Shown: positions 1 through 11,067, counted from the first letter of the stretch. The stretch is 64,000 bases of DNA from Tenrec ecaudatus (GCF_050624435.1 NC_134537.1:125960086-126024085); one strand, 5' to 3'. Program-made: numbers and translations. The notes: generated by a model from the sequence alone, not told the origin.

Positions 1-166
1 CTGGCAGCAATGTGCGGACACGACCCGTGGTCCTCCAGTTCACAGATGGGCCAGTGTGGTGTGCGCTCCATCCGGGCACAAAACAGGCCAGTGTCTCACC
101 CCGGCCCCCTAGCTGCCCTTGGGCAGAATGAATTGTCAAAAGTTTAGAGTGAGGGAACAGTTTTGG
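1..166. other. Unique flank, no gene seen
   Basis: This is non-repetitive sequence at the window edge, immediately upstream of a retrotransposon target-site duplication. No reading frame or RNA gene is supported in it. Confidence 0.4.
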
Positions 167-182
167 AAAAATTAGCACTATC
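167..182. repeat. Target-site duplication, left copy
   Basis: The 16-base string aaaaattagcactatc occurs here and again at 2485-2500, exactly bracketing the 3'-end LINE fragment between them. Its A-rich start and its length are typical of target-primed reverse transcription by L1-type machinery. Confidence 0.85.
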
Positions 183-2484
183 CGCAAGATGTGAACGCAA
201 TATCCCGGCGCGGAGTAGGGAACCAGTGGAGAGGTCTGGGAGGCTGGCCCCAGCACCAAAAATTAAGTGGATTCCTGCCCCTCCCCTGAGAAGAATTTGT
301 TTCAAAGGACGACATTGACTCTGCAGCTCCGGGAGATGGACATATCTGATCAGAGCACACGGGAGCAGATGAAGGGGCAGGAGGAGAGAGTGGAGCACAG
401 CCTGGCCCATCAGGCCGTGAGGATGATGTTCCTGAGTAGAGCAGCCAGTCCACAGAGAGAACAACATGGCTGGCCCCACTACGAGAAATGATGCCACTCA
501 GTGACTAAGGGCGATACAGGGGACAGCACTGGAGACACAGCGTGGGAATTGCACCTGGTCTGATCCCACCACACTGAGGCAAAGCACTGGGGGAGTGCAG
601 TGGAACAGCAAGGGAATGGAGTGGCAAGGTCCCCAGGGAATGCTGAAAGTGGACTTTGGGGCCAGGGCGTGGTGCCCCAACAGACTGGACTGGAAAACGC
701 TCCTAAGGGCCAGCAAACGATCTCTGAACTAACTACAAGCTTTTCTTTTGTGAAGTGTTTTGTTTTGATCTTTGTCAGTGGTTTGTTGTTGTGGTTTTGT
801 TGTCTGTTTGTATACTGTTGCTTTGTTTTCCTCTGTCTTGTTTTCATGCATGTTATTGTCTCCACAAGTCTGTCTAAATAAGACAGGCTGGATGAACTAT
901 CTGGAGGAAAAACAACGGGACCGACAGTTCTGGGGGGACTTGGGGTGGGGGAAGTGGGAAGAGGGTAAGGAAGTGGTGTTAACAAACACAGGGACAAGGG
1001 AACAACATGGGACCTAAAATGGTAGTGAGGGGGGAGTGGCAGGCCTGGTAGGGAATGATCAAGGGTAAGGTTATGTAAAGAAGCGGTATAGCTGTAGCCC
1101 AGGTGGGGACGGAGCATGGTAGTAGGGCAGGAGGAAAGTCAAGGGAGATGGATGAAAGAGCTAGGAGTCAAAGGGCATTTATAGAGGTCTAGACAAAGAC
1201 ATGTACATGCAAATATATATATATATATTAAGATGGGGAAATAGATCTATGTGTCTATATTTATAGGTTTAGTATTAAGGTGGTGGAAGGACCTTGGACC
1301 TCCCTCAATGCATGAATATTTTCTTTTATTAAATTGGCACTCTACGATGCTCACCCTCCCGACACAACTGCTGAAGCCAAAGCAGGTGAACAAGTAAATG
1401 TGGTGAAGAAAGCTGATGGTGCCTGGCTATCAAAAGAGATAGTGTCTGGGGTCTTAAAGGCTTGAAGATAAACAAGCGGCCATCTAGCTCAGAAGCAACA
1501 AAGCCCACATGGAAGAACACACCAGCCTGTGTGATCACGTGGTCCCGAAGGGATCAGTTATCAGGCATCAAAGAACAAAAAAATCATATCATTGGCTGCA
1601 CACCTCCATGATATGATTGCCGAAGACAAACGGGTGCATAAACAAATGTGGCGAAGAAAGCTGATGGTGCCTGGCTATCAAAAGAGATAGTATCTGGGGT
1701 CTTAAAGGCTTGAAGGTGAACAAGCGGCCATCTAGGTCAGAAGCAATAAAGCCCACATGGAAGAAGCACACCAGCCAGTGCAATCACGAGGTGCCAAAGG
1801 GACCAGGTATAAGGCATCATGCAAAAAATATATATATGTATATACCATAGTGAATGAAGGGGGAAGTGCAGAGTGGAGACCCAAAGCCCATTTGTCGGCC
1901 ACTGGAGATCCCCTCATAGAGGGGTTTAGGAGGGGAGATGGGTCAGTCAGGGTGCGATGTAGTACCGATGAAGAACACAGGTTTTCCCCAGATCCTGGAT
2001 GCTTCCTCCTCCCAACTACCATGGTCTGAATTCTACCTTGCAGGCAGAGGTTGTACACTGGTGCATATGGGAGCTGGAGGCACAGGGAATCCAGGGTGGA
2101 TGATAACCTTCAGGACCAGGGGTGTGAGGGGCGATGCTGGGAGAGTGGAGGGTGAGTGGGTTGGAAAGGGGGAACTGATTACAAGGATCCACATGTGACC
2201 TCCTCCTTGGGAGATGGACGGCAGAGAATGGGGGGGAAGGGAGACTCCGGATAGGGCAAGATATGACAAAATAACAATGTATAAATTATCAAGGGCTCAT
2301 GAGGGAGGGGGGAGCAGGGAGGGAGGGGGGAAAAAAAGAGGACCTGATGCAAAGGGTTTAAGTGGAGAGCAAATGCTTTGAAAGTGATTGGGGCAAAGAA
2401 TGTATGGATGTGCTTTATACAATTGATGTATGTATATGTATGGATTGTGATAAGAGTTGTATAAGCCCCTAATAAAATGTAAAA
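183..2484 (+). mobile_element. 5'-truncated non-LTR retrotransposon (probably L1), long 3' end
   Basis: This 2.3-kb insertion is flanked by a perfect 16-bp duplication and ends in an AATAAA signal (2471-2476) followed by a short A-run, so it was copied from a polyadenylated RNA. It contains no coding frame that I recognise, so it appears to be only the long non-coding 3' part of the element. Pieces of the same 3' end recur in this window at about 5503, 15295, 17967, 20092 and 24127. All share the terminal motif 'gttgtatgagcccccaataaaatg' in varied forms. L1 is inferred from the poly(A) tail and duplication; a different non-LTR clade is possible. Confidence 0.8.
1371..1835 (+). repeat. Internal tandem duplication, about 248-bp period
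   Basis: Two successive units of the LINE 3' end share long identical stretches. 'agctgatggtgcctggctat' begins at 1411 and again at 1659. Both units continue with the same text about a 'gtctggggtcttaaaggctt' core and a 'cagaagcaa' segment. The spacing gives a period of 248 bp. The duplication belongs to the element, not to the host locus. Confidence 0.8.
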
Positions 2485-2500
2485 AAAAATTAGCACTATC
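2485..2500. repeat. Target-site duplication, right copy
   Basis: Identical to 167-182. The copy overlaps the A-tail of the inserted element, so the exact tail/duplication border is ambiguous by a few A residues. Confidence 0.85.
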
Positions 2501-2510
2501 TCACTTACTT

Positions 2511-2700
2511 AGGAGCCCCATGATGTCGTGGTTATGACTTCTTCCCTGAAGACTCATCGAGCAGCCAAATGTGAGGTTAGTAGTTTGAAACCACCAACAA
2601 CCCCGAGGGAGAAAGATGGGCCTTTAGACTGCAGTCAAGAGTTACCATCTCGGAAATCCACAGGGGCCGTCCTAGCCTGTGCCACTGGTCCCTGCGGCAT
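2511..2700 (+). mobile_element. AfroSINE-like tRNA-derived SINE
   Basis: It has the standard order of the family in this window: a 'ggagccc.(t)ggtg' head, a 'gtttgaaaccacca' box-B-like segment, 'gggagaaagatg', then 'cggaaatccacaggggc'. The 3' tail is degraded. It lies 10 bp right of the LINE duplication. Confidence 0.8.
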
Positions 2701-2749
2701 CCCCCTCCATGGCAGTGATGTCACCTGCTTGGCTGGGCCTCGTCAATGA

Positions 2750-3527
2750 GGAGTAAGGGAAGATGCTGCCAGTTCCCTCTGTTCTGATGGGCTCCCAGGA
2801 AGAGGTGCCAGTCGTTGCTGTAGAACACCGAGGATAGAGGCTAGATGCATGACCCACAGGCCAACGTTAAGCGTTGCTTGTATTTTTGTAAAGGGATTGC
2901 TTCCCACCCTCACTCTTTCTGTTACACGCTGGCCTGGGCTTTGAGACTCTAACATCTCGGTTTTGGAAGGTGGGTTCTATGGTGTCAGGTGAGAGTGAAT
3001 GAAGAGATGCTTCACTTGAACCAGGTGCACAATAGGTGGTGGGTCATGAGACTGCCTGAGTCGCACCTGCTCTACTGAAGGCTTGTGGTCACAGCTTTCT
3101 GGAGCAATCTTTAAGGGTCCCAGAGTGCTGAGTGCTGCTCACAGGCCTGGAAGCCTCTGGAAAAGCCTCAGGGAAAACTCCGAGATTTGAGTTTGGCCAA
3201 AGGATGTCAGGAGCAGAGGAGCTGTGTAGCCTGGACTTGTCCACCAGTCTCTTCTTGGTTCCTTGACTACATGAATTCTGGAAGTCTTGCATACTCCCAA
3301 AGGAGGGACATTAGCCCAGAGAATAACTGAGATATTATGCACGGTGGGGGGGGGCTAAGCTAGATCTACTTATATGTATTTATTGATTTGTATCTTATAG
3401 TATTTATATCGTAATACAAATATTAATGAATATGATATATTAGTGATATAGCACAGAGTATGCTTTTGATAATTTAATACTACATTTCAACTCTAGGATA
3501 GAATGATATGTTATAAAATAAATATAT
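2750..3527. other. Intergenic, no gene seen
   Basis: Unique sequence with only short chance reading frames. 3360-3500 is strongly AT-rich. No repeat family or RNA gene was recognised. Confidence 0.4.
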
Positions 3528-3716
3528 GGGACCCTGGTGGTGGAGTGAGATGCACCATGCCTGCTAATCACAAGGTCAACAATTCAAAACCCTCAGCTGC
3601 TACACAGAAGAAAAATGAGGCTTTCTGCTCCCATAGAGAATTACAGTCTTGGAACCCACAGGGACAAGTCTACCCTGTCCTACAGGGTCACTGTGAGTCA
3701 GAATCAACATGAAGGC
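3528..3716 (+). mobile_element. AfroSINE-like tRNA-derived SINE
   Basis: Near full-length copy from 'gggaccctggtggtggagtg' to the conserved tail around 'gtgagtcagaatcaacatg'. Confidence 0.85.
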
Positions 3717-4089
3717 AGAGAGTGAGAAAGTAAGTACATAAATATAAGTAAGCGATGCATTTATTCTATATTATCCTGGTTATGCGAGACTTTGAACTGA
3801 CAGCAAGGTGGAGAGCATCCAGTACTGACCCATCCTCAGCACACTGTGACACCTGCATTCCTTCCTGCGGAATCTGCTTTTGTAGTCTCCCAGGACTGCT
3901 CACTTTCATGGCCGGTCTATCTGGTGTGGCTTGGAAGGTCCAGAGCAGACCCCCTTCTGAGTCAGTCCTTGGGGATGAGTGCGGTGACCCCACACTGCCG
4001 GGGTTGCTTGAAGGAGAGTGGGATGGGATGGGGCTGTCACACACACACAGCCACCTCAGCATTTGGTGATCGGCAGTGTGTAAAGGGCT

Positions 4090-4475
4090 GTCTCAGTTTC
4101 CTGTGGCTGCCATAACAAAGGCCTTCACCAGAGTGGCTCTACAAGGCGGAAATCCCTTCTCTCACAGCTCGGCAGGTTGACAGGTCCCTGGAGCCTCTGC
4201 CCACAAAGACTCTTTCTTTGCCACTTCTACCTGCTTTGGCTTGCAGATGCAGCACTCCGATCAATCGATCGATTGATCGATCGCTGTCTCTGGCTTCCCA
4301 TGGCATTCCTTCTTCCACAGGTCTCTCTGCTCCCTGTGTCTCTTCTCGGTGTCTTAGGGGGACATCAGTCACCTAGGATTAGAACCCATTCAATTCCAGT
4401 ATGCCTGCAGGTTCACTTAACTGATGGCATTTCCAGAGCATATTTCCAAACAAGGTCATATTCTCGGTACTATAG
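4090..4475 (+). repeat. Ancient eutherian interspersed repeat, family not named
   Basis: The text 'cctgtggctgccataacaaa', 'ttctctcacagctc' and 'catatttccaaacaaggtca' follows in order a diverged repeat common in placental genomes. I could not assign a family name. It contains the 22-bp palindrome listed separately. Confidence 0.5.
4258..4279. repeat. Perfect 22-bp palindrome, GATC-rich
   Basis: The sequence centred on 4268/4269 reads the same on both strands over 22 bases and is built of GATC/GATT units. It looks like a short tetranucleotide expansion rather than a binding site. Confidence 0.8.
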
Positions 4476-5136
4476 CATGGTGCTTGGGAAGACACTGGTA
4501 ACGTACAGCAGGGGCACAGGTGTGATGCTGAGGGGCACAAAGGCTGAATGGCCACACTGTTCCCAACATTACTGAGCTTTAAACCTTCAGTTCAGAGATC
4601 TCCAGGCAAAAAACTAGAGTTTGGGGAGAAAAGGTAAGCATTTAAGTTGAATCAATATCTCCAGCTCTCCCTTGATTCCCAAGGTGTGAGGACAGGAGCT
4701 TTCCCTTTCTGGTTCACTTATTCACTGTCCGTTCATTAAAAATAGACCTATGCCAATATGTCCACACTCCGGAAAATCTTGTTAGCCTCTGGTAACACAT
4801 TATACATCTTCTCCCTTAAAGCTGCCCAAAAGGTGGAACATTATAATGTAAGCCAGTTGCTGATAAATGTGTAGTTAACACTGGACCCCAAAGAAACAGA
4901 TACCCCATCTCTGTAGGCTTGGTCAAGTCCCTGCTCCCTGCCTTTGCAGGAAAGGCTCGTGTCAAGGCACAAATAGGAATATTTTGACAGCAGGATCAAG
5001 TGACTCTGAATGGATCCGCTGCCAGATCCTTCTCCCTTAAATGTCTTGGGGGCGGAGAATATGTAATCCAAACCATTCAGAGGTCTCCCCTTCAAACTCA
5101 GACTCCCGTTTGCACAATTGCAGAAGACCTATGTAT
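4476..5136. other. Intergenic, no gene seen
   Basis: Unique, moderately AT-rich sequence without a recognisable gene or repeat. Confidence 0.35.
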
Positions 5137-5137
5137 G

Positions 5138-5255
5138 GCCATGACTGGCAGTTCGAAGCCACCAGCTGTTCTTCAGGACAAAGACTGGGCTTTGTACTTC
5201 CATAAACAGTTATAGTCTCAGTCAGCATTGACTTCATGGCAGTAAGTTTTGGGTT
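5138..5255 (+). mobile_element. AfroSINE fragment
   Basis: Only the box-B-like segment ('gttcgaagccaccagc') through the tail ('cattgacttcatggcagt') is preserved. Confidence 0.65.
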
Positions 5256-5325
5256 CTTTTAAATTTTTATTTCTAGGCAGCCAAAATAAACCAACAAACA
5301 GGCACCCAGACCCTGAAACCCGCAT

Positions 5326-5488
5326 CTGTTGCTGTGGAGTTGATTCCAACGCACAGCTTCGTGGTGGCTTAGTGAATAGAACTCTCGGGTTTTCTTGTCT
5401 CAAGACTTTTCTTCCATGGTGGTTTTGAATTGGCAACCTTTAGAGAAGGGCAGTCAAGTGCAAACCACTGGTGCCACCCAGTCAGCAT
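5326..5488 (-). mobile_element. AfroSINE, decayed
   Basis: Reverse-orientation tail 'tgctgtggagttgattcc' at the left and a degraded head 'actggtgccaccc' at the right. Confidence 0.55.
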
Positions 5489-5502
5489 AATTTCTCTACA
5501 TG

Positions 5503-5774
5503 TCTTTGAATGGGGTGAAGGGAGACGTCATACAGTGTAAGATATGGCAAAATAATAATAATTTATAAATTATCAAGGGTTCATGAGGGAGGAAGGTACA
5601 GGGAGGGAGGAGAAAAATGAGGAGCTGATAACAAGGGCTCAAGCAGAAAGCAAACGTTTTGAGAATGATGATGGCAACAAATGAACCAATGTGCTTGACA
5701 CAATGGATGGATGGATGGATGGATTTTGATAAGAGTTGTACGAGCCCCCAATAAAATGATTTTTTTAAAAAAAG
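5503..5774 (+). mobile_element. LINE (probably L1) 3' end, truncated
   Basis: The last 270 bases of the same 3' end as at 183-2484, ending 'cgagcccccaataaaatga' plus a T/A-rich tail. It carries an internal GGAT tetranucleotide run at about 5704-5723. I found no clear flanking duplication. Confidence 0.8.
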
Positions 5775-6159
5775 AACCCACTGGTATGATTCCATCCTCC
5801 CTAGTGTGACGAGGGGGAGGATCCTAATTTGAAGAGGCTGCGTAGAGATTTAACTTTTCATGGAGAACATGATAGAGAAATGTATGAACCTTTTTTTTTT
5901 CTACTTCCCACTTTCGGTCTCTCAGCTCCTGCCTGGCCTGCATACTGTACAAAAGGTTCGAGTTGAGAGACTAAGAACTCTAGGGAGGCCAAGTTCATTT
6001 TGGCTGCAGCAGGCAGCGGGAGGGAAGAAAGGGCTGGAAGTGGGTAGAGGGGCTGGTGTGCTGGCTGGGGAGGCCCTTGGGGAAGCTGTGGCGGCTCCTT
6101 GTGGGCAGCAGGAAGCCAGAAAGCATTCCCAGAAGGGGGGTGGTCTGAGTTGAAGCGTG

Positions 6160-6815
6160 TCTTTCCAAAATAAACTTCAACTTGGCTGCATTATGAATTT
6201 GAGTAGTTTGGCAGGTAAGTGATGATGTAATCCGACAGTTACGCCATGATGTGATCATCCTCATGACTAATTTCATGAAGGGAATAATTTCGATCAGCTC
6301 TTATCCCACTGAATGGACCCTGTGGTGCCAACTTGAACCAGCGCGTGTCCTCTCTGTCCCTGAAGAGTGAGCTGCTTATGACAGGTAGTTGTCAGGGGGA
6401 GAGGGGTTCTAATACCTTTCATCAGGTAATAGCTCTGTCAGGATGGAAAGGGCATTTCCCCAAGGTGTGGCCCGGAGTACCTTTTCTCTTATAAGAGACG
6501 AAAAAGGGGAATTCAGCAGAATTTCTTCTGCCACCAAGAAAGAACAGCCAGGAGTGGAGGGCATTCTTTGGTCTCTCTGACTCTGAGCTGAGACCTTCCT
6601 AGACGCAGGGGAAGATTGATGCCAAGATACAGGGAGCTCTCCAAGGGTTGCTGGGCCCACAGGTATTGAAAGAAGAAAGAGGAAGATTCCCCGGGAATCG
6701 GTGTCCTGAAGTTGGACTTGTGGCCTCCTAAACTGGGAGGGAGTACCTGTGTGCTGCTAAGCCTCTACCTGTGGCATTTCTGTCACGGCAGCACTAGGCG
6801 TGATAGCGCTGGGCG
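6160..6815 (+). repeat. Unclassified medium-copy repeat, family X copy 1
   Basis: The same order of blocks is found at 56945-57472: a 'cttggctg' head, 'gccatgatgtgatc', 'cctagac.caggggaagattgatgccaag.cacaggga', and a 'gg.cagcactag' end. It has no coding frame. The family may be a DNA element or a solo LTR; I cannot name it. Confidence 0.6.
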
Positions 6816-8377
6816 GCTACGATAAAGGTTGATGGAGTGTCTGATGTTGAAACTCGGGAGCAGGGACTGTGATGGCCAGGCTCACATCAAGTGGGCAGTT
6901 AGGAGCTGAGTTCCCTGCTGGAGCTGGAGGTGGCGATGGCTATTTGCACGCAGGAGGCGGCGGTGGAGGAGAGGAGACCGGAAGGGACCAGCTTTGTGTG
7001 GCTGGGAGCCTTCGGCCGCCAGCACAAGCTGGATGACCTAATGGGCCTTTGGTATCTCCAAAGCCTATGGTGTGTGGTATTGATTTTGGAACTGTCCCTA
7101 TGAGTCATGAGGCTCTGGTGATGAAGATGTTGGGAAGGGGAAAACAAACCGGAGACGATTGACTTGTTACTGAAAATGAATTAAAACTAGATTCCAGCCA
7201 TGGAGAAGAGGAGAAAGATGTCAGAATAATTTAGAGGCTTGGTAAAGGTAAATCACAGAACACTCAATTTGGCAGTGTGCTTCATCATCGTAATAAGGGA
7301 GAGTAAACATGTCCTTGTTAGGAATGTTCAGGCAGAGCTGACGGGTTTCCAGGGCTCCGTGAGACCAGATCTAGGATTCTAAGACCGACTCTGAAGGTCC
7401 CTGAGAAACAGAATCAGATTTATCTGGGCTACCAGGTGTTTCCACCCCCCTCTCAGCATGAAACAAAGGACAGGGACCTGGTGGAAGGGAAGGCTCCTCC
7501 CTCGCCTGGGAAGTGAGTGCTGGCTACTTTTGCCCAACTTCTCTGTCCCTTAAAAAAGTACTTTCCGGGAAAAGCTGAAGAGCAAAGTCATCGGAAACAA
7601 GATAAACATTTCTAATTTGGACTTGTCCTCTTTAGGTGATCTTTCGGCAGGCTCCAGGACTCTTGATAAATTAGCTCTCCAGCGCTCTAATTCCAGGCGC
7701 GATTGCAAGGGAGATAGAGAAAAACTGCGGAGAGAGAAGAATTCACAGAAATGTTTGCTTGCCAAGGCCAAGGCACACACCCTTTGGAGAGAGGTGTCAG
7801 CTTGCTCAGCCCTGCCTGGGGCAGGGGTCATTCTTGGGTGGCATTTGGAGCAGGCCAGACGCAAGGCCACGTCCCTCCTGCGGAAAACATGGGGGTTCTC
7901 CCGTCACCGGGCCCTGGCTCTGACTTCTGGCTTTAGCATGTCCTTGCTGTGGTCCCTCTGACAGCGACGTCCAGATGGGCTCCTCGGCTCATGAAAAGCC
8001 TAAGTGAGAACAGCTATCCACGACATCCCGAGTCCCTCGCCAGCACGCCATGAGAGGTCTTTCTCTGTCACCCCCTCTGCCTTAGAGACAGGATTGCGCC
8101 CGAGTCATTCAACCGTGTAAGCCAAAGTGTGGAGTCCCTACTGCGTTCCAGCCAGCGTCCCAGGTGTTGCGACGGGATCAGGGCCACCCTGCCCTTCTGG
8201 TGCTGGCGGGGGACAAGCAGTCACCCGAAGAAACCCAAGAGTTACACAGGATCATGCACCCTGTGAGAACAAGAGGCTGACATTGAGGGGCTGAGGGAGG
8301 GCCTGGGAGGTCAGGGGAGCCTCTCTGACAAAGGGCCTCTGATTTTACCTAAGACTGACCAGATGCACCAGCAAACT
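6816..8377. other. Intergenic, no gene seen
   Basis: About 1.5 kb of mostly unique sequence. Short reading frames exist on both strands but none has recognisable composition or motifs. Confidence 0.4.
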
Positions 8378-8378
8378 C

Positions 8379-8562
8379 TCTGCTATGGACTCAGTGTTGG
8401 CTTGTAGCAACCCTATAGGGCAGGGTAGCACTGCCCCTGTGCACTTCTGACACTGTCACAGGAGTAAAAAGCCTTGTCTTCTTCGGAGCAGCTGGTGGTT
8501 TCGAACTGCTCACCTTGCAGATAGCAGCCCATGGCGTAACCCTGCCCCACCAGAGCTCCTTA
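8379..8562 (-). mobile_element. AfroSINE-like tRNA-derived SINE
   Basis: Reverse-orientation copy: tail 'gcaaccctatagggcagg' at the left, 'gcagctggtggtttcgaact' in the middle, and head 'ccaccagagctcc' at the right. Confidence 0.85.
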
Positions 8563-8593
8563 AGAACAACTAGAAGGTAGTACGAAGACGAAG

Positions 8594-9080
8594 CTAAGAT
8601 GGAGTAAAGACCTAACTATAAACCGTGGAAGACAAAAGAGGGCTTGGACCTTCTGGAAACATGACATTTATGCACACCGAGAGACTTCAGCAAAAGAGTT
8701 CAAAGAACCCAGGGATTGGTTCAAAACAGAAATGTAGTGATGATATATCGGCTCAAGGGCTAGTTTTAAAAATCTTTTGAAAACGGCACCTCCTTGATAA
8801 TAAAAACACGAATTACTCAATCACAAAATGGGCACACGACACGAATAGGCAATTTACTAACGATGACATCCAGGCGGCCAACAATCCTAGGAAGAAATGT
8901 TCACAATCATTAGCCATGAGAGAAATACAAATGAAGTGTTCATACCGACACTCTTAGTACAATTCAAAACTGCAGAAAATATTAAATGCTGGAGAGACTG
9001 GAATGCTCAGACACTGTGGGTGGGATTGCGGCATTGCCCACCACTGTGGACATCCGGACGGCGCTTCCTTAAACAAATGC
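8594..9080 (+). mobile_element. Old L1 fragment, ORF2 end / 3' UTR
   Basis: Degraded plus-strand text such as 'aagatggagtaaagacctaa', 'caatcattagccatgagaga' and 'atgctggagagactggaatg' matches the well-known L1 ORF2 end and 3' UTR. All frames are broken by stops and gaps. Confidence 0.8.
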
Positions 9081-9511
9081 AAACACCAATACTTTGTTGT
9101 GAAGGTAAGTTCAGAGAACCTCCCAAAAGCATTTGGATGTGTACAAAGCGTTGCTGTCATGGTCCTTCATTCCCTCTGACTCGTGGTTCAGTGACGCGGA
9201 ATAGAAGGCCAGCTTTCTTATGACCGTCATAGTGTTAGATTTGCTTTCTTTCTTTCTTCCCCCCAGATAGTGATTTGCATGAAGGTTGGTGGACCATCGG
9301 TTTTACATCCAGCAATTCATTCTTCATGGCTGTGGTGTCCTGTCCTCCATCCCCGGGTTTCAGCTTCCAGCCCTGGATCCGACCGATGGTAATCCCGTGT
9401 TTCCTTGTCTAATTCTGGGAAGCAGGTCACCAGGCCGTTCTTCGTAGCCTGTCTTAGGCTGGAAGCTCTGCGGAGGCCTGTCCACCATGGCTGGTTTGAA
9501 GTACCAGCAAC

Positions 9512-9519
9512 ATCTAAGC
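9512..9519. repeat. hAT-type 8-bp target duplication, left
   Basis: atctaagc here and gtctaagc at 9714-9721 flank the SPIN copy and differ at one base. Eight bp is the hAT superfamily duplication length. Confidence 0.85.
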
Positions 9520-9713
9520 CATCAGTTTTCAACCTGTGGGTCACGACCCCTTTGGGGGGGTCGAACGACCCTTTCACAGGTGTCACCTGATTCCTAACAG
9601 TAGCAAAATGACAGTGATGAAGTAGCAACAGAAATACTTTTATGGCTGGGGAATCACCACCACATGAGGGACTGTATTAAAGGTTGCAGCATTAGGAAGG
9701 TTGAGACCCACTG
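9520..9713 (+). mobile_element. SPIN hAT DNA transposon, non-autonomous copy
   Basis: This 194-bp element begins with a degraded inverted terminus (c-at-cagttttcaacc) and ends with ggttgagacccactg. Its interior follows the SPIN ('Space Invaders') non-autonomous consensus: 'ctgtgggtcacgacccctt', 'cctttcacaggtgtc', 'aacagtagcaaaatgacagt', 'gaagtagcaac', then 'gactgtattaaaggttgcag'. It has no transposase coding. It is flanked by an 8-bp duplication. SPIN families are known to have entered several tetrapod lineages horizontally, tenrec among them, which makes this one of the best taxonomic markers in the window. Confidence 0.93.
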
Positions 9714-9721
9714 GTCTAAGC
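9714..9721. repeat. hAT-type 8-bp target duplication, right
   Basis: gtctaagc, one mismatch from the left copy at 9512-9519. Confidence 0.85.
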
Positions 9722-9783
9722 CGTCCCAGTACGACCCCCTGGCAGGAGTGCTGGGTCTAAAGGGTAGCTGGGAGGCTTAACTA

Positions 9784-9958
9784 AGGAGGCCTGCTGACAT
9801 CATGGGTTGTAACTGCAAGGCCCACAGTCTGAGGACACCAGCGGCTCCTTGGGAGAAAGACAGGGCTTTCTGCTCCCTTCGGGTTATAATCTTGGAAATC
9901 CACCCGAGCAGCTCTCTGCCCTACGGTGTCACTGTGAGTTGGCATCTACTTGAGGACA
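9784..9958 (+). mobile_element. AfroSINE-like tRNA-derived SINE
   Basis: Head 'aggaggcctgctgacatcat', middle 'gggagaaagacagggctttc', tail 'gtgtcactgtgagttggcat'. Confidence 0.8.
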
Positions 9959-10800
9959 GTCCTTTGTTTAGTTGTTTAACTACAGGTGCATGCCTCCTGG
10001 CAATCATGCCCAAGGCTCTGGGAGCCGCTGACTCTTCCCGGCACTCAGCTCCTTTGCGGTGCTGATGCCCCAGCTCGGAACCATCCTGAGGATGGCATGT
10101 CTGGTCTTGCTCCCATGCACGGTGATCCCGATCCCCAGGGCTTTCTGCTGAGAAAGGCGGTGACTGGCTGCGGTCCGATGAGTCTGGTCCCACAGGGAGC
10201 ATCTTCCTTTCATTTCCGTTGGAGACCCTGGCCAGGCAGGAAGAGCACCTGCCTGGGCTTCGTTAGCTGGCCGCTTGCGTGGACAGGTTAGCCTCCTGGA
10301 GCAGGCCAGCTCCATCCCGTGAGCTCCAAGACCCTGTTTTCAGGGGTCCACAGATGGGTTGCTCCCCAGGATGCTGCAGTCCTGCCAAAGGGCCTGCGGG
10401 CTGGGGTGGGGGTGGGGCACCTGCGTCTCGGAGCCGCTGCAGTAATGTTAATAAAGTTGAGCTGTCTTTTCCCACAGTGCTCCGCATCTGTCTTCATTGA
10501 AGCATGCTCTTGGTAATTTCATTGTGGGGTTTTCCATTAAAAAGTTTGATTAATTCCATAAATATTCAAATAAGACAGATAATTAGAATCCAGGTACTCA
10601 CGGTTACACAAAAGCAGTAAAGTCTGTGCTAAATTATTATTATTAATAATCAGCCCTTGCCTCACGCTGGTAATAAGTGCACTGGAAAGAGGGTCCCCGG
10701 TCGCGGCCATCGATACAGGCTGGGCTCGCGGCCACAGTGGTCTCCAGGCGGGGGACGGAAGCCAGTGCGACTGGGTGAAGGGACTACAAGTTGAGGTCAT
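9959..10800. other. Intergenic with an AT-rich candidate conserved block
   Basis: No gene is seen. 10440-10680 is repeat-free and AT-rich, with several TTAAT/ATTA cores, unlike its GC-rich neighbours. It could be a conserved noncoding element, but conservation cannot be judged from one sequence. Confidence 0.3.
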
Positions 10801-10989
10801 TCTCACTGCCATCGAGTCGACGGTGACTCATAGCGACCCTTCAGCACAGGGCAGAACTGCCCCTGGGCATTTTCGAGACGGAAACTCTCTATGGGAGTAG
10901 AAAGCCTCCTCTTTCTTCTGGGGAGTGGCTGATGATTTCCAACCGCTGACCTGGTAGGTAGCAGCCCAACATGTCACCAGTAGCCACCA
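10801..10989 (-). mobile_element. AfroSINE-like tRNA-derived SINE
   Basis: Reverse copy with a very well preserved tail ('catcgagtcgacggtgactc', 'tagcgaccc') and 'ggtaggtagcagcccaaca' near the head. Confidence 0.85.
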
Positions 10990-11067
10990 TAGCTAATGCT
11001 CGATCACAGCACCTGAGCCTGAGCGCCGCCCTGCCTGAGACCTACCGCGTGGAGTCCCCACCGTGTG

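Noticed and set aside
479-1117. 212-codon antisense frame
   Set aside because: It lies within the LINE 3' end on its antisense strand and is Pro/Ser/Thr-rich with no known motif.
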